Shown one piece after another: positions 1-6,631 of a stretch of 14,074 bases of DNA; position 1 is the stretch's first letter; every line of letters starts with the position of its first letter. The translations under genes were made by a program, and so were the position numbers. Source of the stretch: Acidocella sp. (lineage in GTDB: Bacteria; Pseudomonadota; Alphaproteobacteria; Acetobacterales; Acetobacteraceae). The stretch is taken from the NCBI GenBank assembly GCA_029077775.1, contig JAQNCU010000034.1, forward strand, positions 1 through 14,074. The letters run 5' to 3'. The notes beneath the pieces were generated by a model, which was not told the origin of the DNA, did no database searches, and worked only from the letters and a program-made list of their open reading frames with translations.

Positions 1-1608
1 TTGTTTGCGGCACCGTCACCGATCCGCAAGATGCCTCTGAACATTTCTGAAGACCGGTTGGCGGGCGGTCTTGATCTACCCGCGACATTGGCCACAGGCC
101 GCCCAATTTTCGCGCCCGGGCTCCTCGCTGAAGCGTCCGGCGGGGTCGTTCTGGTCGCGATGGCCGAGCGCCTGTCGCCCGGCATTGCCGTACGCCTTGC
201 CTCAGCGATGGATGCCGGGACCGGCATGGCCGAAAATGCCGGGACCGGCATGGCCGAAGATGCCGGGACCGGCATGGCCGTGATCGCGCTCGATGAAGGG
301 GCTGACGAGACGGAATCGGCACCGGCGGCGCTTGTCGACAGGCTGGCCTTCACGGTCCATGAATTCCCCGGTGAGACCCCCTGGCCTGACCATCACCGGA
401 TCGCCGCCGCCCAAGGCCGCCTGGCCGCGGTGCAAACGCCGGAGGCGGCGTTCGGGCAGTTATGCGCCCTGGCGTCGATGTTCGGCGTCGGGTCGTTTCG
501 GGCCGTGCTGTTGGCGCATCGCGCGGCGCGGGCGGCGGCGGCGTTTCGCGGCGAATTGATGATCGACGAGGCCGATATCGCGCTGGCCGCCCGGCTGGTG
601 CTGAAGCCGCGTGCCACGTTAACGCCGCAGACCGACACACCACCCCAGCCGGAGCCAGAGCCGGAAGAGGCGCAATCCCCGATGCCCGAGGGGGAGACCG
701 AACGCCCCATCGCGCCCCTGGAGGATAAAATTGCTGCGGCCGAGACCGCGATGCTGCCACCTGATCTGCTGGCGGCATTGCTGGCTGAGGCCGGCCCACG
801 CCGTGTGACGCGCGGGGCCGGGGCGGCTGGCAACAGCCATAGCCAGAAACGAGGACGCCCGCTCGGCGCGCGGCCAGGGCGGCTTTTGGGCGGGGCGCGG
901 CTCAGCCTGCTGGATACGCTGCGCGCTGCCGCACCCTGGTCGCGCCTGCGTGCCCGCAACAGGCCGGGCGATACGCGCCGGATTATTGTGCGGCCAGAGG
1001 ATTTTCACATCCGGCGGTTTAAGGAGCAAACCAGGCGGATCGCGATTTTTGCGGTCGATGCCTCAGGCTCCAGTGCGCTGAACCGCCTGCCGGAAGCCAA
1101 AGGGGCCATCCAGCTTTTGCTCGCCGATTGCTATATCCGGCGCGATGAGGTCGCTTTGCTCGCATTTCGTGGCAAGACCGCCGCGTTGCTGCTGCCGCCG
1201 ACCCATGCGCTGGCCCGTGTTCGCCGGGCCCTGGAGGCACTGCCCGGTGGCGGGCCAACGCCGCTGGCGAGCGGGATCGCCGCCGGTTTGCGGCTGGCGC
1301 AGGCCGAGCGTCGGGGCGGCAAAATACCGTTGCTCGTGGTGCTGACCGATGGCGGAGCCAACATCGCGCAGGATGGCACGCCCGGGCGAGCCACCGCGGG
1401 GCGTGAGGCTTTGGCCGTCGCCACAGCCTGCCGGGCGCTCAAAATCCCGGCTTTGGTGGTCGATACAGCACCGCGCCGCCAGGCCTTCGTCCAGCAGCTC
1501 GCGGCGGAAATGGGCGGACGTTATATGCCGTTGCCTTATGCGGATGCGAAATCCTTGAGCCGGGCGGTCAATGAATTTGGAGGGCCACATGCAGGCATCC
1601 GGGCGTAA
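1..1608 (+). CDS. bchD: Magnesium chelatase subunit D (BchD), 5' end cut by window edge
   Basis: BchD is the AAA-like, VWA-containing subunit of the cytoplasmic BchI-BchD-BchH magnesium chelatase, which inserts Mg into protoporphyrin IX at the first committed bacteriochlorophyll step. The frame is open from base 1. The first residues already match the part of BchD that normally lies some tens of residues inside the protein (DRL-GGLDL-ATLA-GRP, then LLAEA-GG), so I treat the TTG at base 1 as internal and the N-terminus as missing. Order seen, counting from base 1: a degenerate AAA-like half, an IDEADI/LVL segment near 188-202, a Pro/Glu-rich acidic linker near 208-235, an RGRPLGARPGRLLGGARL stretch, and a C-terminal VWA domain. 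Its MIDAS residues are DASGS at 353-357, the Thr of PTPLASG near 420 and TDGG near 449-452. A 24-bp tandem repeat adds Gly/Thr/Met/Ala-rich residues at about 71-94. The end overlaps bchO by 20 nt. bchI is probably upstream. Confidence 0.95.
   Translation: MFAAPSPIRKMPLNISEDRLAGGLDLPATLATGRPIFAPGLLAEASGGVVLVAMAERLSPGIAVRLASAMDAGTGMAENAGTGMAEDAGTGMAVIALDEGADETESAPAALVDRLAFTVHEFPGETPWPDHHRIAAAQGRLAAVQTPEAAFGQLCALASMFGVGSFRAVLLAHRAARAAAAFRGELMIDEADIALAARLVLKPRATLTPQTDTPPQPEPEPEEAQSPMPEGETERPIAPLEDKIAAAETAMLPPDLLAALLAEAGPRRVTRGAGAAGNSHSQKRGRPLGARPGRLLGGARLSLLDTLRAAAPWSRLRARNRPGDTRRIIVRPEDFHIRRFKEQTRRIAIFAVDASGSSALNRLPEAKGAIQLLLADCYIRRDEVALLAFRGKTAALLLPPTHALARVRRALEALPGGGPTPLASGIAAGLRLAQAERRGGKIPLLVVLTDGGANIAQDGTPGRATAGREALAVATACRALKIPALVVDTAPRRQAFVQQLAAEMGGRYMPLPYADAKSLSRAVNEFGGPHAGIRA
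211..280 (+). repeat. 24-bp tandem repeat, three copies, inside bchD
   Basis: Three head-to-tail copies begin at 211, 235 and 259. Copies 1 and 2 differ only in the first base, and copy 3 lacks the last two bases. The period is 24 bp, so the reading frame is kept and the protein repeats an eight-residue unit (D/N)AGTGMAE. Each copy contains a near-palindrome ATGCCGG-GA-CCGGCAT at 212-227, 236-251 and 260-275, which could form small hairpins. The repeat sits between the conserved MAERL...SAMD and VIALDEG segments of BchD and looks like a slippage-prone linker insertion. No function is claimed. Confidence 0.95.
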
Positions 1609-2509
1609 CCTCGCGGCCGAGCAGGCCGCATCGCCCAAGCCACGGGCCGGGCAACCGGATTGGGCGCGTGATGGGTGGGATTGGCCGAATCGTGGGGCCA
1701 GCCGGTTTGTGCATGTGGCCGGGCAACGCTGGCACGTGCAAATAGCGGGTGATGGCCCGGTATTGCTGTTGTTGCACGGCACCGGGGCGGCGACGCATAG
1801 CTGGCGGGATATGCTGCCCAGGCTGGCGCAGCATTTTACTGTGGTGGCACCCGACCTCCCCGGCCACGGGTTTACCAGCCGTCCCGCTGATGGCGATATG
1901 TCGCTGCCTGGCATGGCGCGAGGCGTGGCTGGGTTGCTGGCCGCGCTGGGAATGGCGGTTGATTTTGCCGCCGGGCATTCCGCCGGGGTGGCGATCCTGG
2001 TGCGCATGTGCCTGGACGGCATGATCGCGCCGGGTTGTGTAGTGTCCCTCAACGGGGCGATGCTGCCCTATGGCGGCGCGGCAAGCGCATTGTTCGCACC
2101 GCTCGCTCGGGGGATCGCGCGTAATCCACTGCTCCCGGTGTTATTCGCGTGGCGCGCCGCTGATACCAAAGTGGTCGAGCGCCTGTTGCGCGCCACGGGC
2201 TCAGCCTTGGACCCGATAGGGCTGAAATTCTACGCCCGCCTGGCCCGCCACAGCGCCCATACCGGTGCCGCCTTGGCGATGATGGGAAATTGGGAACTGA
2301 CAAGCCTGGTTGCGGCGTTGCCGACATTACCCACGCGGCTGGTGCTGGTGGTGGGCGAGAATGACCGGTCCATTCCGCCCGGCGATGCGAAAAAACTTCA
2401 GGCGATTTTGCCAACGGCGGAGATCATCAGCCTCCCCGGTCTCGGCCATTTGGCGCATGAGGAAAAACCGGTGGCATTTTCGGATTTGATCCGCGAGCAT
2501 TGCCGGTGA
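1589..2509 (+). CDS. bchO: Magnesium-chelatase-associated alpha/beta hydrolase (BchO)
   Basis: This is a 306-residue alpha/beta-hydrolase fold protein of the BchO family, which is nearly always encoded next to bchI and bchD; its substrate and exact role are not established. Visible elements are the oxyanion-hole motif HGTGAATHSW near residues 63-72, the PDLPGHG loop at 89-94, the nucleophile elbow GHSAG with Ser131, a probable acid in GENDRS (Asp259) and a C-terminal GLGHLAHEE segment carrying the candidate catalytic His. I chose the ATG at 1589 over the ATG at 1571 because GGAGGG at 1579-1584 lies just upstream of 1589, while 1571 has no such site. The start overlaps the end of bchD by 20 nt and the stop overlaps the likely crtI GTG start by 4 nt, so it sits inside a coupled operon. 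Identification rests on family pattern plus context. Confidence 0.9.
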   Translation: MQASGRNLAAEQAASPKPRAGQPDWARDGWDWPNRGASRFVHVAGQRWHVQIAGDGPVLLLLHGTGAATHSWRDMLPRLAQHFTVVAPDLPGHGFTSRPADGDMSLPGMARGVAGLLAALGMAVDFAAGHSAGVAILVRMCLDGMIAPGCVVSLNGAMLPYGGAASALFAPLARGIARNPLLPVLFAWRAADTKVVERLLRATGSALDPIGLKFYARLARHSAHTGAALAMMGNWELTSLVAALPTLPTRLVLVVGENDRSIPPGDAKKLQAILPTAEIISLPGLGHLAHEEKPVAFSDLIREHCR

Positions 2510-4056
2510 ACGCCCTGCCGCCGCCGGGGCGCTTATCGACCGTAATGGAAAACGGTGAAGCTGTTCATGATCCACGCCCCCATGCTGTGGTCATCGGCAG
2601 CGGTTTTGGCGGTCTGGCCGCCGCCATACGGGTGGGCGCGCGCGGCTATCGCGTGACCGTGCTGGAGCGTCTTGCAGCGCCGGGGGGCAGAGCCTCGGTC
2701 TTTCGCCAGGATGGGTTTTGCTTCGATGCCGGGCCGACGATTATCACAGCACCTTTTTTGCTGGAGGATTTATGGGCGCTGGCCGGGCGCAATTTCGCCA
2801 GCGATATCGACCTGATTTCGGTCTCACCCTTCTACCGGATCAAATTTGCCGATGGCGCAATGTTTGATTGTTCGGCGGATGCCGCCGCGATGCGCGAACA
2901 GGTGCGGCGTCTGGCCCCGGATGATCTTCGGGGATATGAAAAATTTGTCGCCCTGAGTGAGCGAATTTATAATATCGGGTTTGAGAAGCTGGCGCATAAG
3001 CCGTTTGGCTCCTGGGTTGATATGCTGCGCATTCTGCCTGATCTCGTGAAGCTCGCGGGGTATCGGAGTGTGTCGGGGCTGGTGAATGGCTACATCCGTG
3101 ATCCGCGCTTGCGCATCGCGCTCAGCTTTCATCCCTTGCTGGTTGGTGGCAATCCGCTGAACACCAGCGGCATTTATTGCCTGATCTTGTACCTTGAGCG
3201 CAAATTCGGCGTGCATTTCCCGCGTGGCGGTACCGGTGCGCTTGTCTCGGGCATGGTCCGTTTGATCGAGGGGCAGGGAAATCGCCTGCGCATGAACGCC
3301 GGTGTCGAGGAGATATTGGTGACGGACGGCAAGGCATCCGGCGTGGTGCTGGAAACCGGCGAGAGAATCGCCGCCGATATCGTGATCTCGAATGCCTGTG
3401 CGGCGTTTACCTATCAACATTTGCTGCGCGGGCATAAACGCCGCCGTTGGACCGATAAAAAGCTCCGGCGCGCGAAATATTCGATGGGGTTGTTTGTCTG
3501 GTATTTCGGCACCAACCGTCAATGGCCGGATGTGCCGCATCATTCCATTCTGCTCGGGCCGCGCCATGATGATTTGCTGCGAGATATCTTCGATGCCAAA
3601 ATCCTGCCCGCCGATTTCAGCCTATATCTGCATCGCCCGACCGCCACCGACCCTGCATTGGCGCCGCCGGGCTGCGATGGTTTTTATGTGCTCTCCCCGG
3701 TACCAAACCTTCAGGGCAAAACGAACTGGCGCGAGGCGGCGGAGCCCTATCGGGTGGCGATTGAGGCATATCTCGACAAAACGAGCCTGCCAGGATTGCG
3801 CGGCAGCATCGTCACCTCCAAAATCATGACACCTGTTGAGTTTGAAGATAATTACCGTTCAGTCCATGGTGCTGGTTTTGGCCTGGCGCCGCGGCTGTTG
3901 CAAAGCGCCTGGTTCCGTCCGCATAATCGTAGCGAGGAGGTTGAGAATCTCTTTCTCGTCGGTGCGGGCACACATCCTGGCGCCGGTGTGCCCGGTGTTT
4001 TATCTTCCGCACGTGTATTGGACGAGGTCGTTCCCGATGCCGCCATCTTTCGCTGA
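2506..4056 (+). CDS. crtI: Phytoene desaturase (CrtI)
   Basis: CrtI is an FAD-dependent, membrane-associated desaturase that converts phytoene to neurosporene or lycopene by three or four successive desaturations; the step number cannot be read from sequence. The N-terminal dinucleotide-binding motif VVIGSGFGGLAAA covers residues 28-40 and is followed by VLERLAAPGGRAS and FDAGPTIIT. The C-terminal FAD motif NLFLVGAGTHPGAGVPGV lies near 481-498. Length from GTG is 516 residues, normal for CrtI. The start is uncertain: GTG at 2506 makes a 4-nt GTGA overlap with the bchO stop and is my choice. TTG at 2500 and ATG at 2545 are also in frame, and 2545 still leaves the FAD motif intact. It is distinguished from the paralogue CrtD in this window by pairing with crtB directly downstream. 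Confidence 0.92.
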   Translation: MNALPPPGRLSTVMENGEAVHDPRPHAVVIGSGFGGLAAAIRVGARGYRVTVLERLAAPGGRASVFRQDGFCFDAGPTIITAPFLLEDLWALAGRNFASDIDLISVSPFYRIKFADGAMFDCSADAAAMREQVRRLAPDDLRGYEKFVALSERIYNIGFEKLAHKPFGSWVDMLRILPDLVKLAGYRSVSGLVNGYIRDPRLRIALSFHPLLVGGNPLNTSGIYCLILYLERKFGVHFPRGGTGALVSGMVRLIEGQGNRLRMNAGVEEILVTDGKASGVVLETGERIAADIVISNACAAFTYQHLLRGHKRRRWTDKKLRRAKYSMGLFVWYFGTNRQWPDVPHHSILLGPRHDDLLRDIFDAKILPADFSLYLHRPTATDPALAPPGCDGFYVLSPVPNLQGKTNWREAAEPYRVAIEAYLDKTSLPGLRGSIVTSKIMTPVEFEDNYRSVHGAGFGLAPRLLQSAWFRPHNRSEEVENLFLVGAGTHPGAGVPGVLSSARVLDEVVPDAAIFR

Positions 4057-5056
4057 TCCTGCTGACATTCAAGCCTGCCGAACCATGCTCTGTTCGGGGT
4101 CGAGGAGCTTTTTTGTGGCCTCACGGTTGCTCCCCGCGCGGGTGCGTAACCCCGCCACAGCACTTTATGCGTTTTGCCGGGTGGCTGACGACCTGATCGA
4201 TCTCGGGAATGACAAGCCAGCCGCGCTGACCATGCTCGAACAGCTACTGGATTTAGCATACGCGGGGCAGCCCGCGGCTGACCCGGTGAATCGCGCCTTC
4301 GCCGCGACACTCGCGCAGTTTCAAATTCCAAAAACATTGCCCGCGGCGTTGCTTGAAGGTCTGGCCTGGGATGCGCAGGGCCGTCATTACGCAAGTTTCG
4401 GTGATTTGCTCGATTATGCCGCGCGCGTGGCCGGGTCCGTGGGTGTGATGATGGCCTTGTTGATGGGCGTGCGTGAGGCTGGCGCCCTGGCCCGCGCCGC
4501 CGACCTCGGCATCGCCATGCAGCTTACCAACATCGCGCGCGATGTCGGGGAGGATGCCGCCGCGGGCCGCTTGTTTCTGCCGCTAGACTGGATGGCCGAG
4601 GCCGGTATCGATGCCCAAGCCTTTCTCAAGGCACCGCAATTCTCAAGCGCACTCGCCGGTGTGGTTCGCCGTTTGCTCGATGAGGCAGGGTTGCTTTACG
4701 CCAGGGGCCGCGCGGGGCTGGCCAGCCTGCCATTGGATTGCCGCCCCGGTATCGCCGCTGCCGCCCGCATCTATCAGGCCATCGGCGCGCGCATCGCCGA
4801 TGCAGGCTATAATTCCATCACGCAGCGCGCACATGTTTCGGGCCGCGCGAAGGCCATGATCGCGGGCCGCGCATTGTCTGATTGTATCGCCACCGGGCAG
4901 ATGAACAACATGACCACCCTGCCCGCCAATCTGTTTCTCATCACCGCCGCTGCCGTAGAGATCACCGCCGAGCCAACAGCGATTATCAAATTGCTCACGA
5001 TGTTCGAGCGTCTGGAGCGATCTCAGCGCGAGGCCGCGTCGGGTATTGCGGCGTGA
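4037..5056 (+). CDS. crtB: Phytoene synthase (CrtB)
   Basis: CrtB joins two geranylgeranyl diphosphates, via prephytoene diphosphate, into 15-cis-phytoene at the membrane face, the first committed carotenoid step. Both Mg-diphosphate binding motifs of the squalene/phytoene synthase family are present: DDLID at residues 51-55, within YAFCRVADDLID, and DVGED at 169-173, within QLTNIARDVGEDAAAGRLFLP. The SGSRSFFVAS segment near 20-29 is also typical. The protein is 339 residues. The frame stays open upstream to 3836, but those extra residues are an out-of-frame reading of the conserved crtI end. The ATG at 4037 gives a normal CrtB N-terminus and a 20-nt overlap with crtI. The stop overlaps the GTG of the next small ORF by 4 nt. 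Confidence 0.95.
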   Translation: MPPSFADPADIQACRTMLCSGSRSFFVASRLLPARVRNPATALYAFCRVADDLIDLGNDKPAALTMLEQLLDLAYAGQPAADPVNRAFAATLAQFQIPKTLPAALLEGLAWDAQGRHYASFGDLLDYAARVAGSVGVMMALLMGVREAGALARAADLGIAMQLTNIARDVGEDAAAGRLFLPLDWMAEAGIDAQAFLKAPQFSSALAGVVRRLLDEAGLLYARGRAGLASLPLDCRPGIAAAARIYQAIGARIADAGYNSITQRAHVSGRAKAMIAGRALSDCIATGQMNNMTTLPANLFLITAAAVEITAEPTAIIKLLTMFERLERSQREAASGIAA

Positions 5057-5223
5057 CCAGCCATCTTGGTGCCCTGCTGGATTGGAGCTTCGCGGATTTG
5101 ATCTTCCTCGGCATCGGCATTCAGCAATATGTTTCGATCTCCCGCGATCTGAAACGCACCAAAGCACGCGAGCGTGCCGATGCCGACGCAGACACGCAAT
5201 CAGCGCCGGAAGAACGACTGTAA
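5053..5223 (+). CDS. Small hypothetical protein (56 aa) after crtB
   Basis: I do not recognise this protein. A GTG at 5053 overlaps the crtB stop in a GTGA junction, and the frame runs 56 residues to TAA at 5221-5223. The N-terminal half is hydrophobic (roughly residues 9-29, containing FADLIFLGIGIQQYV) and could be one short membrane helix. It is followed by a basic stretch (SRDLKRTKARER) and an acidic, Ala/Asp/Gln/Glu-rich tail. That layout suggests a single-span protein with a charged cytoplasmic tail. Support for being real comes from the tight packing: 4-nt overlap with crtB and 3-nt gap to the next ORF. There is no strong ribosome binding site, so translation would depend on coupling to crtB. 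Function unknown. Confidence 0.55.
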   Translation: MTSHLGALLDWSFADLIFLGIGIQQYVSISRDLKRTKARERADADADTQSAPEERL

Positions 5224-5226
5224 AAA

Positions 5227-5490
5227 ATGCACCGGTTTCTGATCGGCATTGTTATTCTGGGTGTTGTGAATTTCGCCGTGTTTTTTATCGTGACGCTGCG
5301 ACTTGGCGGCTATGCTTTGGGTGGGGGCTATGCGACGGGGGGACAGTATTTCCTCGCCAGCCACGGGCACTACACGCAGGTCACACGGGCGGTGTTTACG
5401 TATAGCCGCTGGCATAACTATAGCCTGTTCATAACACAACCAGCGGCGATGCTGGCGGGATGGCAGCTCGCACGGATGCGGCGAAGCTAA
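5227..5490 (+). CDS. Small hypothetical membrane protein (87 aa)
   Basis: I do not recognise this protein with confidence. It starts at ATG 5227, three bases after the previous stop, with GGAAGAA at 5208-5214 as a somewhat distant ribosome binding site. Residues 4-25 (beginning RFLIGIVILGVVNFAVF) form a clear hydrophobic helix. A Gly/Tyr-rich middle follows (LGGYALGGGYATGGQYF), then ASHGHYTQVTRAVFTYSRWHN. A second moderately hydrophobic segment lies at about 67-82 (LFITQPAAMLAGWQLA), before a basic end. I infer a two-span inner-membrane protein with the middle outside. It is the last gene of the bchD-to-crtB chain and ends 103 nt before the convergent crtC. It is not TspO, which in Rhodobacter occupies the place after crtB: it is too short and lacks that family's five spans and Trp-rich motifs. 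Confidence 0.72.
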   Translation: MHRFLIGIVILGVVNFAVFFIVTLRLGGYALGGGYATGGQYFLASHGHYTQVTRAVFTYSRWHNYSLFITQPAAMLAGWQLARMRRS

Positions 5491-5495
5491 AGCTA

Positions 5496-5536
5496 TATCC
5501 GATCAGGTTGACTTAACGAGACGACCTGATCGGATA
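5496..5536. repeat. 13-bp perfect inverted repeat between convergent genes
   Basis: TATCCGATCAGGT at 5496-5508 pairs perfectly with ACCTGATCGGATA at 5524-5536 around a 15-nt spacer. It starts six bases after the stop of the 87-residue ORF. It could fold in RNA from either strand and may act as a terminator or a transcript-end stabiliser, although no run of T follows directly in either direction. An alternative is a dispersed palindromic intergenic element, since its core TCCGATCA recurs in the neighbouring hairpin. Confidence 0.8.
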
Positions 5537-5559
5537 AAATTGCTCGCAAAAATACTGTT

Positions 5560-5590
5560 AGAGGTTTTCCGTTTGATCGGAAAACGCTCT
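5560..5590. terminator. Putative bidirectional terminator hairpin between the 87-aa ORF and crtC
   Basis: GTTTTCCG at 5564-5571 pairs perfectly with CGGAAAAC at 5578-5585 around a TTTGAT loop. The stem extends to AGAG/CTCT (5560-5563 with 5587-5590) across one bulged G at 5586. It lies only three bases beyond the crtC stop codon on the minus strand. Read in the crtC direction, a T-rich tract (TATTTTT) follows about ten bases later, so termination of crtDC transcripts is plausible; in the plus direction there is no T tract. The terminator role is inferred from position and fold only. Confidence 0.6.
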
Positions 5591-5593
5591 AGC

Positions 5594-6631
5594 TTATCCC
5601 CGACGTGGCATACGGAACGGTAGCATCATTTGCACCCATGGCTTGGTGAAGCGGTCGAGGTCGAGGGATTCCTGCACACAGGTCACGCGCTCGCCCCGCA
5701 GCGATGTCGAGATCAGCGAGCGCGCGTAAAACGGGGCATCCTCCAATGTTTTTATCACACTCACCGGCGCGCCCTCATCGGCGCGGATCTGGCGCGCGAC
5801 ACGCCATTTTGTGCGCGGCAGATCGCGCGGTGGCGGCGGTGTGAAATGATGGGCCGTGCCATCGGTGGCCATGCAGAGTGACAATGCGTGACTGGTGCCA
5901 TCCCGCCGCTTCACATCGTAGAGGATTTTGTTGCCGCCGCGCGACCAGTGCCAACTGGAAAAATCCTGGGCAAGAGGCCGATCACCATCATTCGTGTCGA
6001 AATACGCGGCGCCCGACCAGGACAGGTCCGGTTGATCGAATTTGACTTCGATCCGCGCGCAGGGCGCGAGAGGCTGCCATCGATGACGCCCGGCGGCATC
6101 GAGATCGAAAGGCTGGGATTGCAGGGGTCCCGGCGTGAGACGGAAATGCCCGCGAAGGCGGCGCGGCATTGGCGCGCAAATTTCGGATATCTCAGCCTCA
6201 AGCCCATGCCCGTCCCATCGCAGCGTGCTCGGCCCCAGGGTGAACTGATCGGCTTTGCGCATTAAGTGCCCGGCCCCACGCTCGGTCATCGCCCAGTAGC
6301 CGCCTTGTGGCTGGTACAACACCATATTCATCGCGCAATGCTGTGCCGGGTCGGCTGGTGATTTGCGATTTGCCCAGGCGTAATAGGGCGAGAACACGCT
6401 CCCGATGAAGGCGATGAGCGTTAATGCGTGGCGGGAGTCATCGCTGATTGCATCGACATACCACCAGGCATAACCGCCCGGCGGGATGTCTCGGTCAAAG
6501 CCAATGAAGCCGCGTGGCGGCCTGAGAGTGCCGCCATGGGTAGCCCCGGACCCGGATGTACCGAGCCGCCCGCCAGATACAGGCCCGGCAGGCGTGTCGC
6601 ACTCCCCGGACGGGCGAAGGAATCCCGCCAT
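5594..6631 (-). CDS. crtC: Acyclic carotenoid 1,2-hydratase / hydroxyneurosporene synthase (CrtC)
   Basis: CrtC adds water across the C1,2 double bond of acyclic carotenoids such as neurosporene or lycopene, opening the spheroidene/spirilloxanthin end-group sequence. Family hallmarks are visible: FDRDIPPGGYAWWYVDA, LIAFIGSVFSPYYAWA, MNMVLYQP, AMTERG and later WHWSRGG-KILYDVKRRDG. The C-terminus (APFYARSLI, then ESLDLDRF) is intact. The start is unresolved. The conserved part begins near 6499, but the nearest in-frame ATG upstream is 6631, giving 345 residues and a 211-nt overlap with crtD. There is no in-frame ATG, GTG or TTG between. An ATT at 6505 would fit the homology better, and a GTG at 6397 would cut off the conserved PPGGYAWWYVDA segment. 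Same transcript as crtD. Confidence 0.88.
   Translation of the reverse strand: MAGFLRPSGECDTPAGPVSGGRLGTSGSGATHGGTLRPPRGFIGFDRDIPPGGYAWWYVDAISDDSRHALTLIAFIGSVFSPYYAWANRKSPADPAQHCAMNMVLYQPQGGYWAMTERGAGHLMRKADQFTLGPSTLRWDGHGLEAEISEICAPMPRRLRGHFRLTPGPLQSQPFDLDAAGRHRWQPLAPCARIEVKFDQPDLSWSGAAYFDTNDGDRPLAQDFSSWHWSRGGNKILYDVKRRDGTSHALSLCMATDGTAHHFTPPPPRDLPRTKWRVARQIRADEGAPVSVIKTLEDAPFYARSLISTSLRGERVTCVQESLDLDRFTKPWVQMMLPFRMPRRG

Noticed and set aside
1063..2052. Long minus-strand open frame (329 codons) opposite the bchD end and bchO start
   Set aside because: It is antisense to two recognisable proteins, has no family pattern and is the kind of shadow frame expected in GC-rich DNA.
3836..4036. N-terminal extension of the crtB frame by 67 codons
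   Set aside because: The extra residues read the conserved FAD-binding end of crtI out of frame; CrtB homology begins at ATG 4037.
5046..5405. 119-codon plus-strand frame overlapping both small ORFs after crtB
   Set aside because: Its product is Arg/Cys/His-rich with no hydrophobic order and it would overlap the two better-packed ORFs; it looks like a shadow frame.
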